A stretch of 64,000 bases of DNA from Pleomorphomonas sp. (GCA_030603685.1 JAUVXG010000001.1:16333-80332); one strand, 5' to 3'. Shown: positions 41,877-52,309, counted from the stretch's first letter. Numbers and translations: made by a program. The notes: generated by a model not told the origin, from the letters alone.

Positions 41877-44800
41877 TTAGTCGTCGCCCATGGCAACCAG
41901 CGTCGCGTTGCCGCCAGCCGCCGCCGTGTTGATCGACACCACCTGTTCCAGGGCAAACCGGGTGAGATAGTTCGGGCTGCCCGCCTTGGGGCCGGTTCCG
42001 GACAGACCCGACCCACCGAAGGGCTGGGAGCCGACCACCGCGCCGATCATGTTCCGGTTGACGTAGACGTTGCCGACCGGAAGTCGCTCGACGATGCGCT
42101 TCACCGTCGCCTCGATGCGCGAATGAATGCCCAGGGTCAGGCCATAGCCGCTCACCGCGATGCTCTCGATAACCCTGTCGAGATCCTTCGCCTTGTAGCG
42201 GACGACGTGCAGCACCGGACCGAACACCTCGCGATCCAGCGCCGCCGCGTCGGGCAGTTCGATGATCGTCGGCGCGAAGTAGGTTCCCCCGGCCAGCGTT
42301 CCGTCCGGCACGTCACCCGAGAACAGCACGCTGTCCTTGCCCTTCCATGCCGCCACGTGAACGGCGAGCTTTTCGGTCTGCTCACGATCGATGATCGGCC
42401 CAACGTCGGTATCCGGCCGTCGCGGGTCGCCGACCTTGAGCTCCGCCGCCGCTCCCTTCACGAGATCGATCATGTGGTCGGCCACATCGTCCTGCACGAA
42501 AAGGAGCCTGAGCGCCGAACAGCGCTGGCCGGCCGAACGGAAGGCGGAGGTGATGACGTCGTCGGTCACCTGCTCGCCGAGCGCCGTGGCATCGACGATC
42601 ATGGCGTTGAGGCCACCGGTTTCGGCGATCAGCGGCACGATCGGTCCGCGCTTGGCGGCCAGCGCCCTGTTGATGGCGAATGCGGTGTCTGTCGAACCTG
42701 TGAAGGCAACACCGGCGATGCACGGATCGGCAGTGAGCGCTGCGCCGGCCGTGCCGTCGCCGACGAGAAGGGCCAGCGCCGAGGCAGGCACGCCGGCCTC
42801 GTGCAGCAGCCTGACGGCCATGGCGCCGATGAGCGGCGTCTGCTCCGCGGGCTTGGCAACCACCGAGTTGCCGGCCGCGAGCGCGGCGACGGTCTGCCCC
42901 ATGAAGATCGCCAGGGGGAAGTTCCAGGGGGCGATGGTCGCGAATACGCCCCGACCACGGTAGGCCAGCCGGTTTTCCTCGCCGGTCGGCCCGGGCATGG
43001 CGATGGGCGAGACAAACAGTCGCCGCGCCTCGGCGGCATAGTAGCGACAGAAGTCGACCGCCTCGCGCACTTCCGCAATGCCGTCGGACAGTGTCTTGCC
43101 GGCTTCGAGGCCGAGCACGGCAAGGTAGGCGGGGAGCCTGTCCTCGAGAAGATCGGCCGCCCGTTCGAGCACTGCCGCACGGGTCTCGGCCGGCGTTTCG
43201 GACCACTGCCGGAAGCCCGCGACGGCCGACGCCACAGCCTTCCCGGCGACCTGGGCATCGGCGTCGATCGCCTGCCCGATCGCCGTCTTGCCATCCACCG
43301 GTGACAAAAGAATGCGCGGCGAACCGGCAACGTCCGCGCCATCGATAATCGAGGCGGCCGTGCCGAAATCGCTTCCTGCCGCGGCGGTGGCGGCCAGCAA
43401 CGGTTCGAGCGCCTGTTCGTCGGCCAGTTCCACCCCGCGCGAGTTGCGGCGGGCGCCGAACAGATCGGCAGGCAGCGGAATGCGGGCATGACGGGCGCGT
43501 TCGCCGCCATCCAGCACGTCGGCGGGACGCTTCAGCAAGGTCGAGATCTCCACTTTGGCATCGCCGACGGCGGCGACGAAGGACGAGTTGGCGCCGTTTT
43601 CCAGAAGGCGGCGAACGAGATAGGCGAGAAGGTCCTTGTGACCGCCGACGGGCGCATAGATGCGGCAGGGCTGACCGCCCTTCTCGGTCACCTCGCGGTA
43701 GAGCGTGTCGCCCATGCCGTGCAGCCGCTGGAACTCGAAATGACGGTCGGCACCGGCGATCTCCGACACCTCGGCCACCGTCAGCGCGTTGTGCGTCGCG
43801 AACTGCGGATAGAGACGCGGACGGGCGCTGAGCAGCTTGTCGGCACAGACGAGATAGGAGAGGTCCGTCGACGCCTTGCGGGTGAACAGCGGATAGTCGT
43901 CAAGGCCGCGCTCCTGGCCCCGCTTCATCTCGGTATCCCAATAGGCGCCCTTGACGAGCCGAACCATGAACCGACGATTCAGGCTCTCGGCGAGCTCGAT
44001 CATGTAGTCGATCACCGCCGGCGCCCGCTTCTGGTAGGCCTGCACGGCAAGGCCGAAACCGTCCCAGCCGGCCAGCGACGGATCGGCGGCAACGGCGGCG
44101 ATGACGTCGAGCGACAGCTTGAGGCGATCCGCCTCCTCGGCATCGACCGTCAGGTTGAGATCGTGGGCCTTCGCAGCCCGCGACAGCTCCAGGAGTTTCG
44201 GCACCAGTTCGGCCATCACGCGCTCGGCATTCAGCGCCTCGTAGCGCGGATGCAAGGCCGACAGCTTCACCGAAATGCCAGGCCGGGCCGGCAGAGCCTC
44301 GGAACCGGCCGACCGGCCGATCGCCTCGATCGCCTTGGCATAGTCGGCGAAGTAACGCTCCGCATCGGCCGCCGTGCGGGCGCCCTCGCCCAGCATGTCA
44401 TAGGAGTGGCGATAGCCCTTGCCGGCCAGGCCGCGGGCGCGTGACAGCGCCGCCTCGATCGAGGTGCCCAGCACGAACTGGTGTCCCATGATCTTCATCG
44501 CCTGCCGCGTGGCGGCGCGCACCGGCGGCATGCCCAGACGCTTGACGAGGCCGGTGATGACGTTCTCGGGCGTCTCCCCAGGCTGCAGAACGCGCGTCGT
44601 GACACCGAGCGCCCAACCGGACGCCGCCACCAGCCAGGGGTCCTCGCCCTTGCCATGAAAGCCGAAGGCGGCCGAGGCGAGCTTGTCCTCGATCAGCTTG
44701 TCGGCGGTAGCGCCATCGGGCACGCGCAAGAGTGCCTCGGCCATCACCATGATGGCGAGGCCCTCGCGCGTCGTCAGCGAATAGGCCTTCAGAAAATCCT

Positions 44801-44993
44801 CGACACCGCCGATGGCCGACTTGCCGTCGCGAATGGCAGTAATGAGGCGGCTGGCATGCGCATCGACGCGCGCCCGCGCCTCGGGGCTCTCGGGTAGCGC
44901 TGTCAGGAGACGCCGGACCACCTCCGTTTCGTCTTCCGCATAGGGCGACGAGAAACACGGAGCCCGGCGGGGCTCGGAAAGAACTGCAGACAT
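41877..44993 (-). CDS. putA: Bifunctional proline dehydrogenase / P5C dehydrogenase PutA
   Basis: A 1038-residue enzyme oxidising proline to glutamate at the membrane. The FAD proline dehydrogenase part (about 130-480) shows FMVRLVKGAYWDTEMKRG and FQRLHGMGDTLYREV. The aldehyde dehydrogenase part (about 540-1010) shows FTGSTDTAF, AETGGLNAMIVD and the catalytic Cys in SAGQRCSALRL. It lacks the N-terminal ribbon-helix-helix of trifunctional PutA, so regulation falls to the divergent Lrp-type gene. An extra C-terminal domain is also absent. Confidence 0.96.
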   Translation of the reverse strand: MSAVLSEPRRAPCFSSPYAEDETEVVRRLLTALPESPEARARVDAHASRLITAIRDGKSAIGGVEDFLKAYSLTTREGLAIMVMAEALLRVPDGATADKLIEDKLASAAFGFHGKGEDPWLVAASGWALGVTTRVLQPGETPENVITGLVKRLGMPPVRAATRQAMKIMGHQFVLGTSIEAALSRARGLAGKGYRHSYDMLGEGARTAADAERYFADYAKAIEAIGRSAGSEALPARPGISVKLSALHPRYEALNAERVMAELVPKLLELSRAAKAHDLNLTVDAEEADRLKLSLDVIAAVAADPSLAGWDGFGLAVQAYQKRAPAVIDYMIELAESLNRRFMVRLVKGAYWDTEMKRGQERGLDDYPLFTRKASTDLSYLVCADKLLSARPRLYPQFATHNALTVAEVSEIAGADRHFEFQRLHGMGDTLYREVTEKGGQPCRIYAPVGGHKDLLAYLVRRLLENGANSSFVAAVGDAKVEISTLLKRPADVLDGGERARHARIPLPADLFGARRNSRGVELADEQALEPLLAATAAAGSDFGTAASIIDGADVAGSPRILLSPVDGKTAIGQAIDADAQVAGKAVASAVAGFRQWSETPAETRAAVLERAADLLEDRLPAYLAVLGLEAGKTLSDGIAEVREAVDFCRYYAAEARRLFVSPIAMPGPTGEENRLAYRGRGVFATIAPWNFPLAIFMGQTVAALAAGNSVVAKPAEQTPLIGAMAVRLLHEAGVPASALALLVGDGTAGAALTADPCIAGVAFTGSTDTAFAINRALAAKRGPIVPLIAETGGLNAMIVDATALGEQVTDDVITSAFRSAGQRCSALRLLFVQDDVADHMIDLVKGAAAELKVGDPRRPDTDVGPIIDREQTEKLAVHVAAWKGKDSVLFSGDVPDGTLAGGTYFAPTIIELPDAAALDREVFGPVLHVVRYKAKDLDRVIESIAVSGYGLTLGIHSRIEATVKRIVERLPVGNVYVNRNMIGAVVGSQPFGGSGLSGTGPKAGSPNYLTRFALEQVVSINTAAAGGNATLVAMGDD

Positions 44994-45010
44994 CTGATCT
45001 CCGGAAGGTT

Positions 45011-45033
45011 GCCGCCTTGAGACGGCGGCTTTT
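45011..45033. repeat. Hairpin in the putA leader
   Basis: GCCGCC (45011-45016), a seven-base loop and GGCGGC (45024-45029), followed on the plus strand by TTTT. It lies 18 bp upstream of the putA ATG, so on the minus strand it would fold in the 5' leader close to the ribosome site; on the plus strand it looks like a weak terminator. Confidence 0.4.
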
Positions 45034-45086
45034 GCTTATGTTCCGCAGGATAGCAGCAGGCTTTCGGTGACACTCTCCTTATTGAG

Positions 45087-45140
45087 GAATAGAATCCGGG
45101 CTATTCGCGGAATGAACCGTTTGTTACCGTGAAAATTCCG
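45087..45140. promoter_or_regulatory. Nested inverted repeats, probable PutR operators
   Basis: GAATAG (45087-45092) pairs with CTATTC (45101-45106). ATCCGG (45094-45099) pairs with CCGGAT (45138-45143), and CGGAAT (45108-45113) with ATTCCG (45135-45140). Such nested dyads in a divergent putA-putR gap fit multi-site binding by an Lrp-type octamer. Confidence 0.5.
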
Positions 45141-45165
45141 GATTGACCGGTCTTGGGGGCTTGTA

Positions 45166-45669
45166 ATGGCGACAACAGGGGCTGACCGTTCTCATCGCAG
45201 CCAGGATATTCCCGGCCTCGATCGCATCGACCGCCGAATTCTCGCCGCACTTCAGGAAGACGGCCGGATCACCAACCTGGAACTGGCTGAGAAAATAGGC
45301 ATGTCTGCGACGGCCACCGCCGAACGCGTCAAACGACTGTCGCGCGATGGATTCATTCTCGGCTATACAGCGCGCCTCGACCCTCTGCACCTTCAGCGTG
45401 GCCTGCTGGTCTTCGTCGAGATCAAGCTCGACCGCATGAATCCCGAGGTGTTCACCACCTTTGCCGCCGCGGTAAAGAGGGCGCCGGAAGTGCTCGAGTG
45501 CCATCTGATCGCTGGCGGTTTCGACTATCTGGTCAAGGCCCGCGTTCGCGACATGGAGGCCTACCGCGAGTTCCTGTCCGAGGTTCTGATGACGTTGCCG
45601 GGGGTGCGGGAAACGCACACCTACCCGGTGATGGAGGAGGTGAAGAACACCACCGTGCTGCCGATATGA
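45166..45669 (+). CDS. putR: Lrp/AsnC-family regulator, probable proline-responsive PutR
   Basis: A 167-residue protein with an AsnC helix-turn-helix (about 17-65: LDRIDRRILAALQEDGRITN, MSATATAERVKRL) and a RAM effector domain (about 80-155, including CHLIAGGFDYLVKARV). The divergent orientation to putA matches PutR of Agrobacterium and Rhodobacter, which activates putA with proline. The start is ATG 45166 with TGGGGG upstream. Function follows from context. Confidence 0.88.
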   Translation: MATTGADRSHRSQDIPGLDRIDRRILAALQEDGRITNLELAEKIGMSATATAERVKRLSRDGFILGYTARLDPLHLQRGLLVFVEIKLDRMNPEVFTTFAAAVKRAPEVLECHLIAGGFDYLVKARVRDMEAYREFLSEVLMTLPGVRETHTYPVMEEVKNTTVLPI

Positions 45670-45745
45670 TACGTTTTCCGCGCCTTGACCGGAGCGAGAT
45701 CCCGGCGCTACCACAGCGACCGCCTCTTGTCCGATCGGAGCCCCG

Positions 45746-46672
45746 ATGACCGCCGCATTCGACACTGCCCTTTCCGACTTCGCTTCCAAGCTGGAGGCCG
45801 GTCTTGCGGTGCGTCTCGAACCGGTCCCCCGTCCAGGCGAAGTCGCCCGGCCGGCGCGTCTTCTGGAAGCCATGCGACATGCGGTGCTGGCCGGCGGCAA
45901 GCGCCTCAGGCCCTTCCTGCTCAGCGAGGTCGCCCGCCTTCTCGATCCCAGCCAGACGATCGATGCGTTGATGCCGGCGGCGGCGGCCATCGAGTGCCTG
46001 CACTGCTATTCGCTGGTTCACGACGACCTGCCGGCCATGGACGATGATGCACTCAGGCGCGGTCGCCCGACCGTCCATGTCGCCTACGACGAAGCAACGG
46101 CAATCCTGGCCGGCGACGCTCTCCTGACGCTGGCCTTCGACCTCCTCGCCGACCCCGCTTGTCACCCCGATCCGGCAGTCCGCTCGGCCCTTGTGCTCGA
46201 CCTCTCCCGCGCCGGTGGCCTCGGCGGCATGGTCGGCGGCCAGATGCTGGACCTAGCGGCCGAGGGACGCTTCGGGGACGGAGTGCGCCCCGACGAAGCC
46301 GACATTCGCAAGCTGCAGGCGATGAAAACCGGCGCGCTCATCCGCGCCGCCACGGTCATGGGCGCCCGGCTTGGTGGCGCGAGTGACGACGAACTGCGCC
46401 GCTTCGCGCGCTTCGGCGACATTCTCGGCCTCGCCTTCCAGCTCGCCGATGATCTTCTCGACGTCACCGCCACCGAAAGCGAGATGGGCAAGGCCGTCGC
46501 CAAGGATGCGGCCCACGGCAAGGGGACGCTGGTGGCCCGTCTCGGCATCGATGCCGTGCGCGCCGAGCTCGACCGGCTCGTCAGCGAGGCGACGGACCTG
46601 CTCGCCCCCTGGGGCACGCGGTCTGAAACGCTTGCCGCCGCCGCCCGGTTCGTCGCCGACCGGAGGCGTTAA
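45746..46672 (+). CDS. ispA: Polyprenyl synthetase (farnesyl diphosphate synthase)
   Basis: A 308-residue all-alpha prenyltransferase. First Asp-rich motif HDDLPAMDDDALRRG, basic GGKRLRPF, GGMVGGQMLDL, KTGALIRAA and second Asp-rich motif QLADDLLDVTA. The length and the two residues between aspartates of the first motif fit the IspA (C15) type. It converges on ispG, a gene of the same isoprenoid pathway, ten bases away. Confidence 0.92.
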   Translation: MTAAFDTALSDFASKLEAGLAVRLEPVPRPGEVARPARLLEAMRHAVLAGGKRLRPFLLSEVARLLDPSQTIDALMPAAAAIECLHCYSLVHDDLPAMDDDALRRGRPTVHVAYDEATAILAGDALLTLAFDLLADPACHPDPAVRSALVLDLSRAGGLGGMVGGQMLDLAAEGRFGDGVRPDEADIRKLQAMKTGALIRAATVMGARLGGASDDELRRFARFGDILGLAFQLADDLLDVTATESEMGKAVAKDAAHGKGTLVARLGIDAVRAELDRLVSEATDLLAPWGTRSETLAAAARFVADRRR

Positions 46673-46682
46673 ACCCAGCGAT

Positions 46683-47939
46683 TTACTCCGCCGCCGGCTT
46701 GCGGTTGGCGCCGTCACCGAACCGCTGCTCGATATAGTCGAGCACCAGCGACTGGAAGTCGCGGGCGATGGTCGGTCCACGCAGCGTGGCAGCCTTCTGC
46801 CCATCGATGAACACCGGCGCCGCCGGATTCTCGCCGGTGCCCGGCAGGGATATGCCGATGTCGGCGTGCTTGGATTCGCCGGGGCCGTTGACGATGCAGC
46901 CCATCACCGCCACCTGCAGCGCCTCGACGCCGGGATAGCGCTGGCGCCACTCCGGCATGGCATCACGGATCTGGTCCTGGATGGTCTTGGCCAGTTCCTG
47001 GAACACCGTCGAGGTGGTGCGGCCGCAGCCGGGACAGGCCGCGACGATCGGCACGAAGCTGCGGAAGCCCATGACCTGCAACAGCTCCTGGGCCACCATC
47101 ACCTCGCGCGTGCGGTCGCCGCCCGGCTCCGGCGTCAGCGACACGCGAATGGTGTCGCCGATGCCATGCTGCAGGAGGTAACCCATCGAGGCCGACGAGG
47201 CGACGATGCCCTTGGTGCCCATGCCGGCCTCGGTGAGGCCGAGATGCAGCGCATAGTCGCCGCGCGTGGCCAGATCGCCATAGACGGCGATCAGATCCTG
47301 GACCTGGCTGACCTTGGCCGACAGCACGATGCGATCACGGGCAAGGCCGATCTCCTCGGCGCGGGCGGCAGAGAGCAGCGCCGACTGCACCATGGCTTCG
47401 CGCATCACCTCCTGCGCCGTCATCGGCGAGCCCTTCGCCTTGTTCTCGTCCATCAGGCGCGTCGCCAGTTCCTGGTCGAGCGAGCCCCAGTTGACGCCGA
47501 TCCGCACCGCCTTGCCGTGGCGAGCGGCGATCTCGACGATGTCGCTGAAATGCCGGTCGCGCTTGGCGCGGACACCGACGTTGCCGGGATTGATGCGATA
47601 CTTGGCGAGCGCCTCGGCGCAGGCCGGGAAGTCGGCGAGAAGCCTATGGCCGATGAAATGAAAGTCGCCGATCAGCGGCACGTCGACGCCGACCCGATCG
47701 AGCCGCTCGCGAATGCGTGGCACGGCGGCGGCGCTCTCGTCGCGGTCGACGGTGATGCGCACGAGCTCCGAACCGGCCCGCGCCAACGCCATCACCTGCG
47801 CCACTGTGGCGTCGACGTCGGCGGTGTCCGTGTTGGTCATGGACTGCACGACCACCGGCGCATCGCCGCCGATGGTCACCTTGCCGACGACGACGGGAAC
47901 CGAGCGGCGGCGCGGCGCCGGACCGAAGGAACTCAGCAT
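46683..47939 (-). CDS. ispG: HMBPP synthase IspG (flavodoxin-type)
   Basis: A 418-residue [4Fe-4S] enzyme of the MEP pathway making hydroxymethylbutenyl diphosphate. N-terminal [32 protein letters not shown], then the cluster region with [11 protein letters not shown] and [17 protein letters not shown], giving three cysteine ligands. The start is ATG 47939 with GAGGA upstream. It lies seven bases downstream of the Fur-family gene, so the two are co-transcribed. Confidence 0.95.
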   Translation of the reverse strand: MLSSFGPAPRRRSVPVVVGKVTIGGDAPVVVQSMTNTDTADVDATVAQVMALARAGSELVRITVDRDESAAAVPRIRERLDRVGVDVPLIGDFHFIGHRLLADFPACAEALAKYRINPGNVGVRAKRDRHFSDIVEIAARHGKAVRIGVNWGSLDQELATRLMDENKAKGSPMTAQEVMREAMVQSALLSAARAEEIGLARDRIVLSAKVSQVQDLIAVYGDLATRGDYALHLGLTEAGMGTKGIVASSASMGYLLQHGIGDTIRVSLTPEPGGDRTREVMVAQELLQVMGFRSFVPIVAACPGCGRTTSTVFQELAKTIQDQIRDAMPEWRQRYPGVEALQVAVMGCIVNGPGESKHADIGISLPGTGENPAAPVFIDGQKAATLRGPTIARDFQSLVLDYIEQRFGDGANRKPAAE

Positions 47940-47946
47940 GCAATCC

Positions 47947-48465
47947 TCAACTGTGGCTGTGCGAATGGTCGTGGCGGCGTTCACCCGACTGGCAGGCAGC
48001 GCAAAGACCGCGAATCTCCAGAACAGAGGCCGACGGCGTAAATCCCTCGGCCGCCGCGATGCGGGAGAGCAGGCCGCCGAGTTCGGCCGGCTCGGCCTCG
48101 GTCGCCGAACCACACCCCTCGCAGAGCAGGAACACCAGCGGCGCCTCCGGGGCGGACGCGGCATGCCCATGCTCCTCGATGCAGGCGAGGAAGGCATTTC
48201 GGCTCTCGATCCGGTGCGCAAACCGGTGGGCGACCAGAAAATCAAGGGCGCGATAGACCGAAATCGGGCTTGGCCGACGCGCCTTCCCGGCGATGCGGTC
48301 CATGATCTCGTAGGCCGACACCGGCGCGTGGCTTTCCAGCATCGCTTCCAGCACCTGCCGCCGCTGTTCGGTGAGACGCAGCCCCTCGTCGCGGCAGCGT
48401 TCCTCGGCGCGCGCGACGGCGCGGCTGCGGCAGGCTTGATGGTCGTGGTCGGAATCGTCGAGCAA
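47947..48465 (-). CDS. zur: Fur-family regulator, Zur-like
   Basis: A 172-residue metalloregulator. The winged helix (about 25-90, [30 protein letters not shown]) is followed by a dimerisation domain with two CxxC structural zinc sites (LCEGCG, LCAAC) and a His-rich tail ([10 protein letters not shown]). Both CxxC pairs and the GLRLT opening favour Zur over Fur or Irr. The start is TTG 48465 with GGAGAG four bases upstream. No znu genes are near, so the symbol is provisional. Confidence 0.78.
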   Translation of the reverse strand: MLDDSDHDHQACRSRAVARAEERCRDEGLRLTEQRRQVLEAMLESHAPVSAYEIMDRIAGKARRPSPISVYRALDFLVAHRFAHRIESRNAFLACIEEHGHAASAPEAPLVFLLCEGCGSATEAEPAELGGLLSRIAAAEGFTPSASVLEIRGLCAACQSGERRHDHSHSHS

Positions 48466-48568
48466 GGTTCTCTCCAAGCGTCAAGGACAGTATATAGTCG
48501 GCCACGCCCTCCGGAGAAAGACTGATTGTCGTTCCGACCGGATCGTCTTTGCCAGCCAGAGGCCCTCC

Positions 48569-49426
48569 ATGCGCTTTCCAGCCGTCGACCGCAGCATTCT
48601 CATCACCGGCGCTTCATCGGGCATCGGCCTTGCCGCCGCCACCACGATGGCCGGGCACGGCTGGCGAGTATTCGCGACGGTGCGCCGCGACGAGGACCGG
48701 CAGAGGCTCGCCCACATTGCTGGCGTCACGCCGCTTCTCATGGATTACGCCGATCCTGCCTCGATCGCCGCCACGGCAGATGCCGTGCTCGAAGCAACCG
48801 GCGACCGGCTCGGCGCCCTCTACAACAACGGCGCCTACGGCCAGCCCGGCGCCCTGGAGGATCTTTCGACCGAGGTGCTGCGGCACGTCTTCGAGGTCAA
48901 CGTGCTTGGCTGGCACGACCTCACCCGCCGGCTGATCCCCGCCATGCGGCGGGCCGGCGCCGGACGCATCGTCATGTGCTCGTCGATCCTCGGTTTCCTG
49001 TCGATGCCCTATCGAGGCGCCTACAACGCCTCCAAACACGCCATCGAAGGGCTGGCCGACAGTTGGCGACTGGAGCTGATCGATGCCGGCATTCACGTCG
49101 CCACCATCCAGCCGGGACCGATCGCCACCAACTTCTCGTCGACCGCCATGAAGAAGTTCCACGACAACGTCGACGTCGAGGGCTCCGCCAACGCCGAGGG
49201 CTATCGGCAGCGCCTCGCCGACATGCAACGGCCGCCCGAGGCGTCCTTCTTCCGCAAGCCGCCCGAGGCCGTGGTGGATTGCCTCGTCCACGCCTGCGAA
49301 TCAGAGCGGCCGCATCCCTACTATCGGGTGACCTGGCTCACCAAGGGCGCAGCGGTGGTCAAGCGCCTCCTGCCGGCCTCTTGGTTCGTCGGCTTGCTGC
49401 ACCGCGCGGCCAGGGCGGGCAATTGA
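48569..49426 (+). CDS. Short-chain dehydrogenase/reductase
   Basis: A 285-residue classical SDR. Cofactor loop [14 protein letters not shown] at the N-terminus, NNGAYG in place of NNAG, catalytic serine in MCSSILGF and YNASK with the catalytic Tyr and Lys, followed by QPGPIATNF. The C-terminal extension resembles membrane-associated sphingolipid or retinol-type SDRs. The substrate is unknown. Confidence 0.88.
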   Translation: MRFPAVDRSILITGASSGIGLAAATTMAGHGWRVFATVRRDEDRQRLAHIAGVTPLLMDYADPASIAATADAVLEATGDRLGALYNNGAYGQPGALEDLSTEVLRHVFEVNVLGWHDLTRRLIPAMRRAGAGRIVMCSSILGFLSMPYRGAYNASKHAIEGLADSWRLELIDAGIHVATIQPGPIATNFSSTAMKKFHDNVDVEGSANAEGYRQRLADMQRPPEASFFRKPPEAVVDCLVHACESERPHPYYRVTWLTKGAAVVKRLLPASWFVGLLHRAARAGN

Positions 49427-49602
49427 TCAATGAAGGCAAAGATTTGGCGAGGTAGTCGGGCGGACGAAACCCATCCGGGGCATTGCCTGCGAAACGGGCG
49501 GAAAACCTTGGCTTCCGGCTTCACATCAGCGACATCATCGGCGTAGAGTATCCCTTGCGTGGGGTGGGCTGGGACGCCCGCCTCGGTGAAGGAGAGCGTG
49601 AG

Positions 49603-50160
49603 GTGACGATCGCCGTCTCGCCGGACGCACACCCGGCGCTGGTGTTGAATGCGGATTACCGCCCGCTGAGTTATTTCCCCTTGTCGCTCTGGTCCTGGCA
49701 GGATGCGATCAAGGCGGTCTTTCTCGACCGGGTCAATATCGTCTCCGAATACGACGTGCTGGTGCGCAGCCCGAGTTTCGAGTTCCACCTGCCATCGGTC
49801 GTTTCGCTGAAGACCTTCGTCAAGCCGTCGCGCCAGCCGGCCTTCACCCGCTTCAACGTTTTCCTGCGTGACCGCTTCGAGTGCCAGTATTGCGGCAGCC
49901 GCGAGGACCTGACCTTCGATCACCTGATCCCGCGCTCCAAGGGCGGCCAGACCACCTGGGAGAACGTCGTCGCCGCCTGTTCGCCCTGCAATCTCAAAAA
50001 GGCCGACAAGACGGTATCGGAAGTGGGAATGACGCTCGCCGGCAAGCCCTTTGCGCCGACCGTGCACGACCTTCACAACCTCGGCCGGCTGTTTCCGCCC
50101 AACCATCTTCATGAAAGCTGGCTGGACTTTCTCTATTGGGACGTCGAACTCGATCCTTGA
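49603..50160 (+). CDS. HNH endonuclease
   Basis: A 185-residue protein with a C-terminal HNH domain (about 90-145): CQYCG, TFDHLIPRSKGG, WENVVAACSPCN and KKADKT, giving a ββα-metal site plus a zinc CxxC pair. The N-terminal part (ALVLNADYRPLSYFPLSLWS) is the form conserved across alphaproteobacterial chromosomes, so it is probably a housekeeping nuclease rather than part of a mobile element. The start is GTG 49603 with GGAGAG seven bases upstream. Confidence 0.88.
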   Translation: MTIAVSPDAHPALVLNADYRPLSYFPLSLWSWQDAIKAVFLDRVNIVSEYDVLVRSPSFEFHLPSVVSLKTFVKPSRQPAFTRFNVFLRDRFECQYCGSREDLTFDHLIPRSKGGQTTWENVVAACSPCNLKKADKTVSEVGMTLAGKPFAPTVHDLHNLGRLFPPNHLHESWLDFLYWDVELDP

Positions 50161-50170
50161 TGCGTGGTGA

Positions 50171-52309
50171 CTATGCCCGCAACTGACCGGCGGCCTGCTG
50201 TTCGCGGACGATGCGGCGCAGGATTTCGGAGCGGACCGTTGGAGCGCCAAAATAGTAGCCTTGCAGCTCGTGGCAGCCGGCCTGTTTCAGCGCTTCGGCC
50301 TCCTCCGCCATCTCGATGCCTTCGGCCGTCACCTCGGCACCCAGCGTTTCGGCCAGCGCTACCGCCGCCTGCACGAGACTCTGCGACGCCGGGTCGCGGA
50401 TGACGTCGATCACCACGGATCGGTCGATCTTCACCTTGTCGAAGGCGAACCGGCGCAGATAGGCCACCGACGAGAAACCGGTACCGAAATCGTCGAGCGC
50501 CACCGACACGCCGAGCGCGTGCAAGGCCTCGACGCTGCGGCGCGCCCTCTCCGGCTCTGACGCGAGGAAGCTTTCGGTGATGTCGAGCTCAAGCCGATCC
50601 GGCGGCATTCCCGCCGCCTTGAGAATGGCTTCGAGAGCATCGGGGAAACCGGGATCGCGAAACTGGGCGGCGAACACGTTGACGACCATCTTGAGGTCGC
50701 CGAAGGCGCGGGCATCGCGGGCGACGCGGCGTAACACATAGGTGCCGATCAGATCGCTCATCCCTGCTTCCTCGGCAACGGCGAGGAACACCGCCGGGCT
50801 GACCGGGCCGGCAGGGCGAATCCAGCGGATCAGAGCTTCGACGGCCGAGATGCTGCCCGTCTTCGCCGAGACGACCGGCTGGTAATGCACCTGAAGGCCG
50901 TCGCTCGCCACCGCCTCGCGCAGTTCGGCGGCCAGGGTCGCCCGCGCCTGGCGATCGGCGTCCATGCCGGCATCGTAGAGATCGACGCGATTCTTGCCGC
51001 CAGCCTTGGCCACATACATGGCAACGTCGGCCCGCCGCACCAGTTCGCCTGGAGTGAGCTCGCCGTCGACATCTGCGGCGACGCCCACCGAGCAGCCGAC
51101 CTTCACCATGCGCCCCTCGAAATCGAATGCTTCATCGAGGAAATCGACGAAGCTGTCGCCGAGTGCGCGCGCCCGTTCGACAGCCTGCGCCCCTTCGACC
51201 ACCACGGCAAACTCGTCGCCGCCGAGCCGCGCCAGCACGCCGCTGTCGCCCACCAGCGTTCGGAAGCCCGCCGCCGTCGCCCGGATCAGTCGGTCGCCGA
51301 CATCGTGGCCGTAGGTGTCGTTCACTTCCTTGAAGCCATCCAGGTCGGCGAACAAGACGGCGATCGCATGGCTCGGGCCCGCGTAGGCGTCGGCGAGCCG
51401 CTGGTTGAAGGAGGCGCGGTTCGGCAGACCGGACAGAAGGTCGTGGCTCGCCGCATGACGGGCCGTCGTTTCGTCATGACGAAGACCGCTCATCATCTTC
51501 CAGATGGTGACGACCAGCACGCCCATCACCACGAACAACAGGAAAAGCACGGCAAGCACCGGCAGGCGGGCGCGTTCCATCGCCTCGGTACCGGAAACGC
51601 GCGGTTCCCAGCCGATGGAACCGAGAACAACCCCCGACGCCGAAACCAGTGGCACGGCGTCGTCCCCCACGGCCGCCGGGCCGAACATCAGATGCCGGAC
51701 ACCAAGCGCGTTGGCCATGGCCGCGAACTGCGTCCCGGTCATCGATCGACCGACAAGAAGATAGCGGGGGGACCCGGCCGCCGAGGACGCCCCGGTACGC
51801 CTCTTGATCTCATGCAATCCGACCACCAGCGGACCGAGACGCGACTGGACAAAGCCGGACGTCGGCTGAGGCGCCTTCTGGCCGGCGGCGGCAATGATGG
51901 CGGCCACATCGGCCCGGCTGATGCCGATTCCGTCTGGTCCGACCGGCCGTCCCGCATGGTAGGTGCGGATCGGCACGCCATCGGCGCCGACAATCGACAA
52001 CGTGTCGAAAACACGTTCATCCCTGTCAGGACGAACCACCTCGCCATCCAGCAGACCGGGGTTCTCTCCATCCAGGTTGGCAGCATTCCAGACGGCGAAC
52101 TCGGTGGCGGCGAGCCCCATCCGGGTCAGAGCGTCGTCCTTCAGCACGTCGACCACGCGTGCAATCCCGCGCCGATCAATGTCATTCACCTCCGCCGCCA
52201 TGCGCGCCATGGCGAGGTAAACCCCCGCCGCCGCGGCAAGCGCCGTCAACGCGGTCGGCACGACCACGCCAAAGACAAACTCAATCCAGCGACGATTGGC
52301 GAAAAACAA
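50171..52309 (-). CDS. Membrane GGDEF-EAL protein with CHASE4-like sensor domain
   Basis: A 712-residue c-di-GMP enzyme. TM1 (about 10-33), a periplasmic CHASE4-like domain (about 40-245) and TM2 (about 250-272) precede a GGDEF domain and an EAL domain. The cyclase motif is intact (RLGGDEFAV), and the EAL domain has VEALIRW, ITESF, DDFGTGFSS and KIDRS, so both activities are possible. ELQGYYFG closes the EAL site. The start is TTG with a poor ribosome site, so the first residues are uncertain. Confidence 0.9.
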   Translation of the reverse strand: MFFANRRWIEFVFGVVVPTALTALAAAAGVYLAMARMAAEVNDIDRRGIARVVDVLKDDALTRMGLAATEFAVWNAANLDGENPGLLDGEVVRPDRDERVFDTLSIVGADGVPIRTYHAGRPVGPDGIGISRADVAAIIAAAGQKAPQPTSGFVQSRLGPLVVGLHEIKRRTGASSAAGSPRYLLVGRSMTGTQFAAMANALGVRHLMFGPAAVGDDAVPLVSASGVVLGSIGWEPRVSGTEAMERARLPVLAVLFLLFVVMGVLVVTIWKMMSGLRHDETTARHAASHDLLSGLPNRASFNQRLADAYAGPSHAIAVLFADLDGFKEVNDTYGHDVGDRLIRATAAGFRTLVGDSGVLARLGGDEFAVVVEGAQAVERARALGDSFVDFLDEAFDFEGRMVKVGCSVGVAADVDGELTPGELVRRADVAMYVAKAGGKNRVDLYDAGMDADRQARATLAAELREAVASDGLQVHYQPVVSAKTGSISAVEALIRWIRPAGPVSPAVFLAVAEEAGMSDLIGTYVLRRVARDARAFGDLKMVVNVFAAQFRDPGFPDALEAILKAAGMPPDRLELDITESFLASEPERARRSVEALHALGVSVALDDFGTGFSSVAYLRRFAFDKVKIDRSVVIDVIRDPASQSLVQAAVALAETLGAEVTAEGIEMAEEAEALKQAGCHELQGYYFGAPTVRSEILRRIVREQQAAGQLRA

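Noticed and set aside
42123..43304. 393-codon plus-strand open frame
   Set aside because: Antisense to putA; high-GC shadow with no family features.
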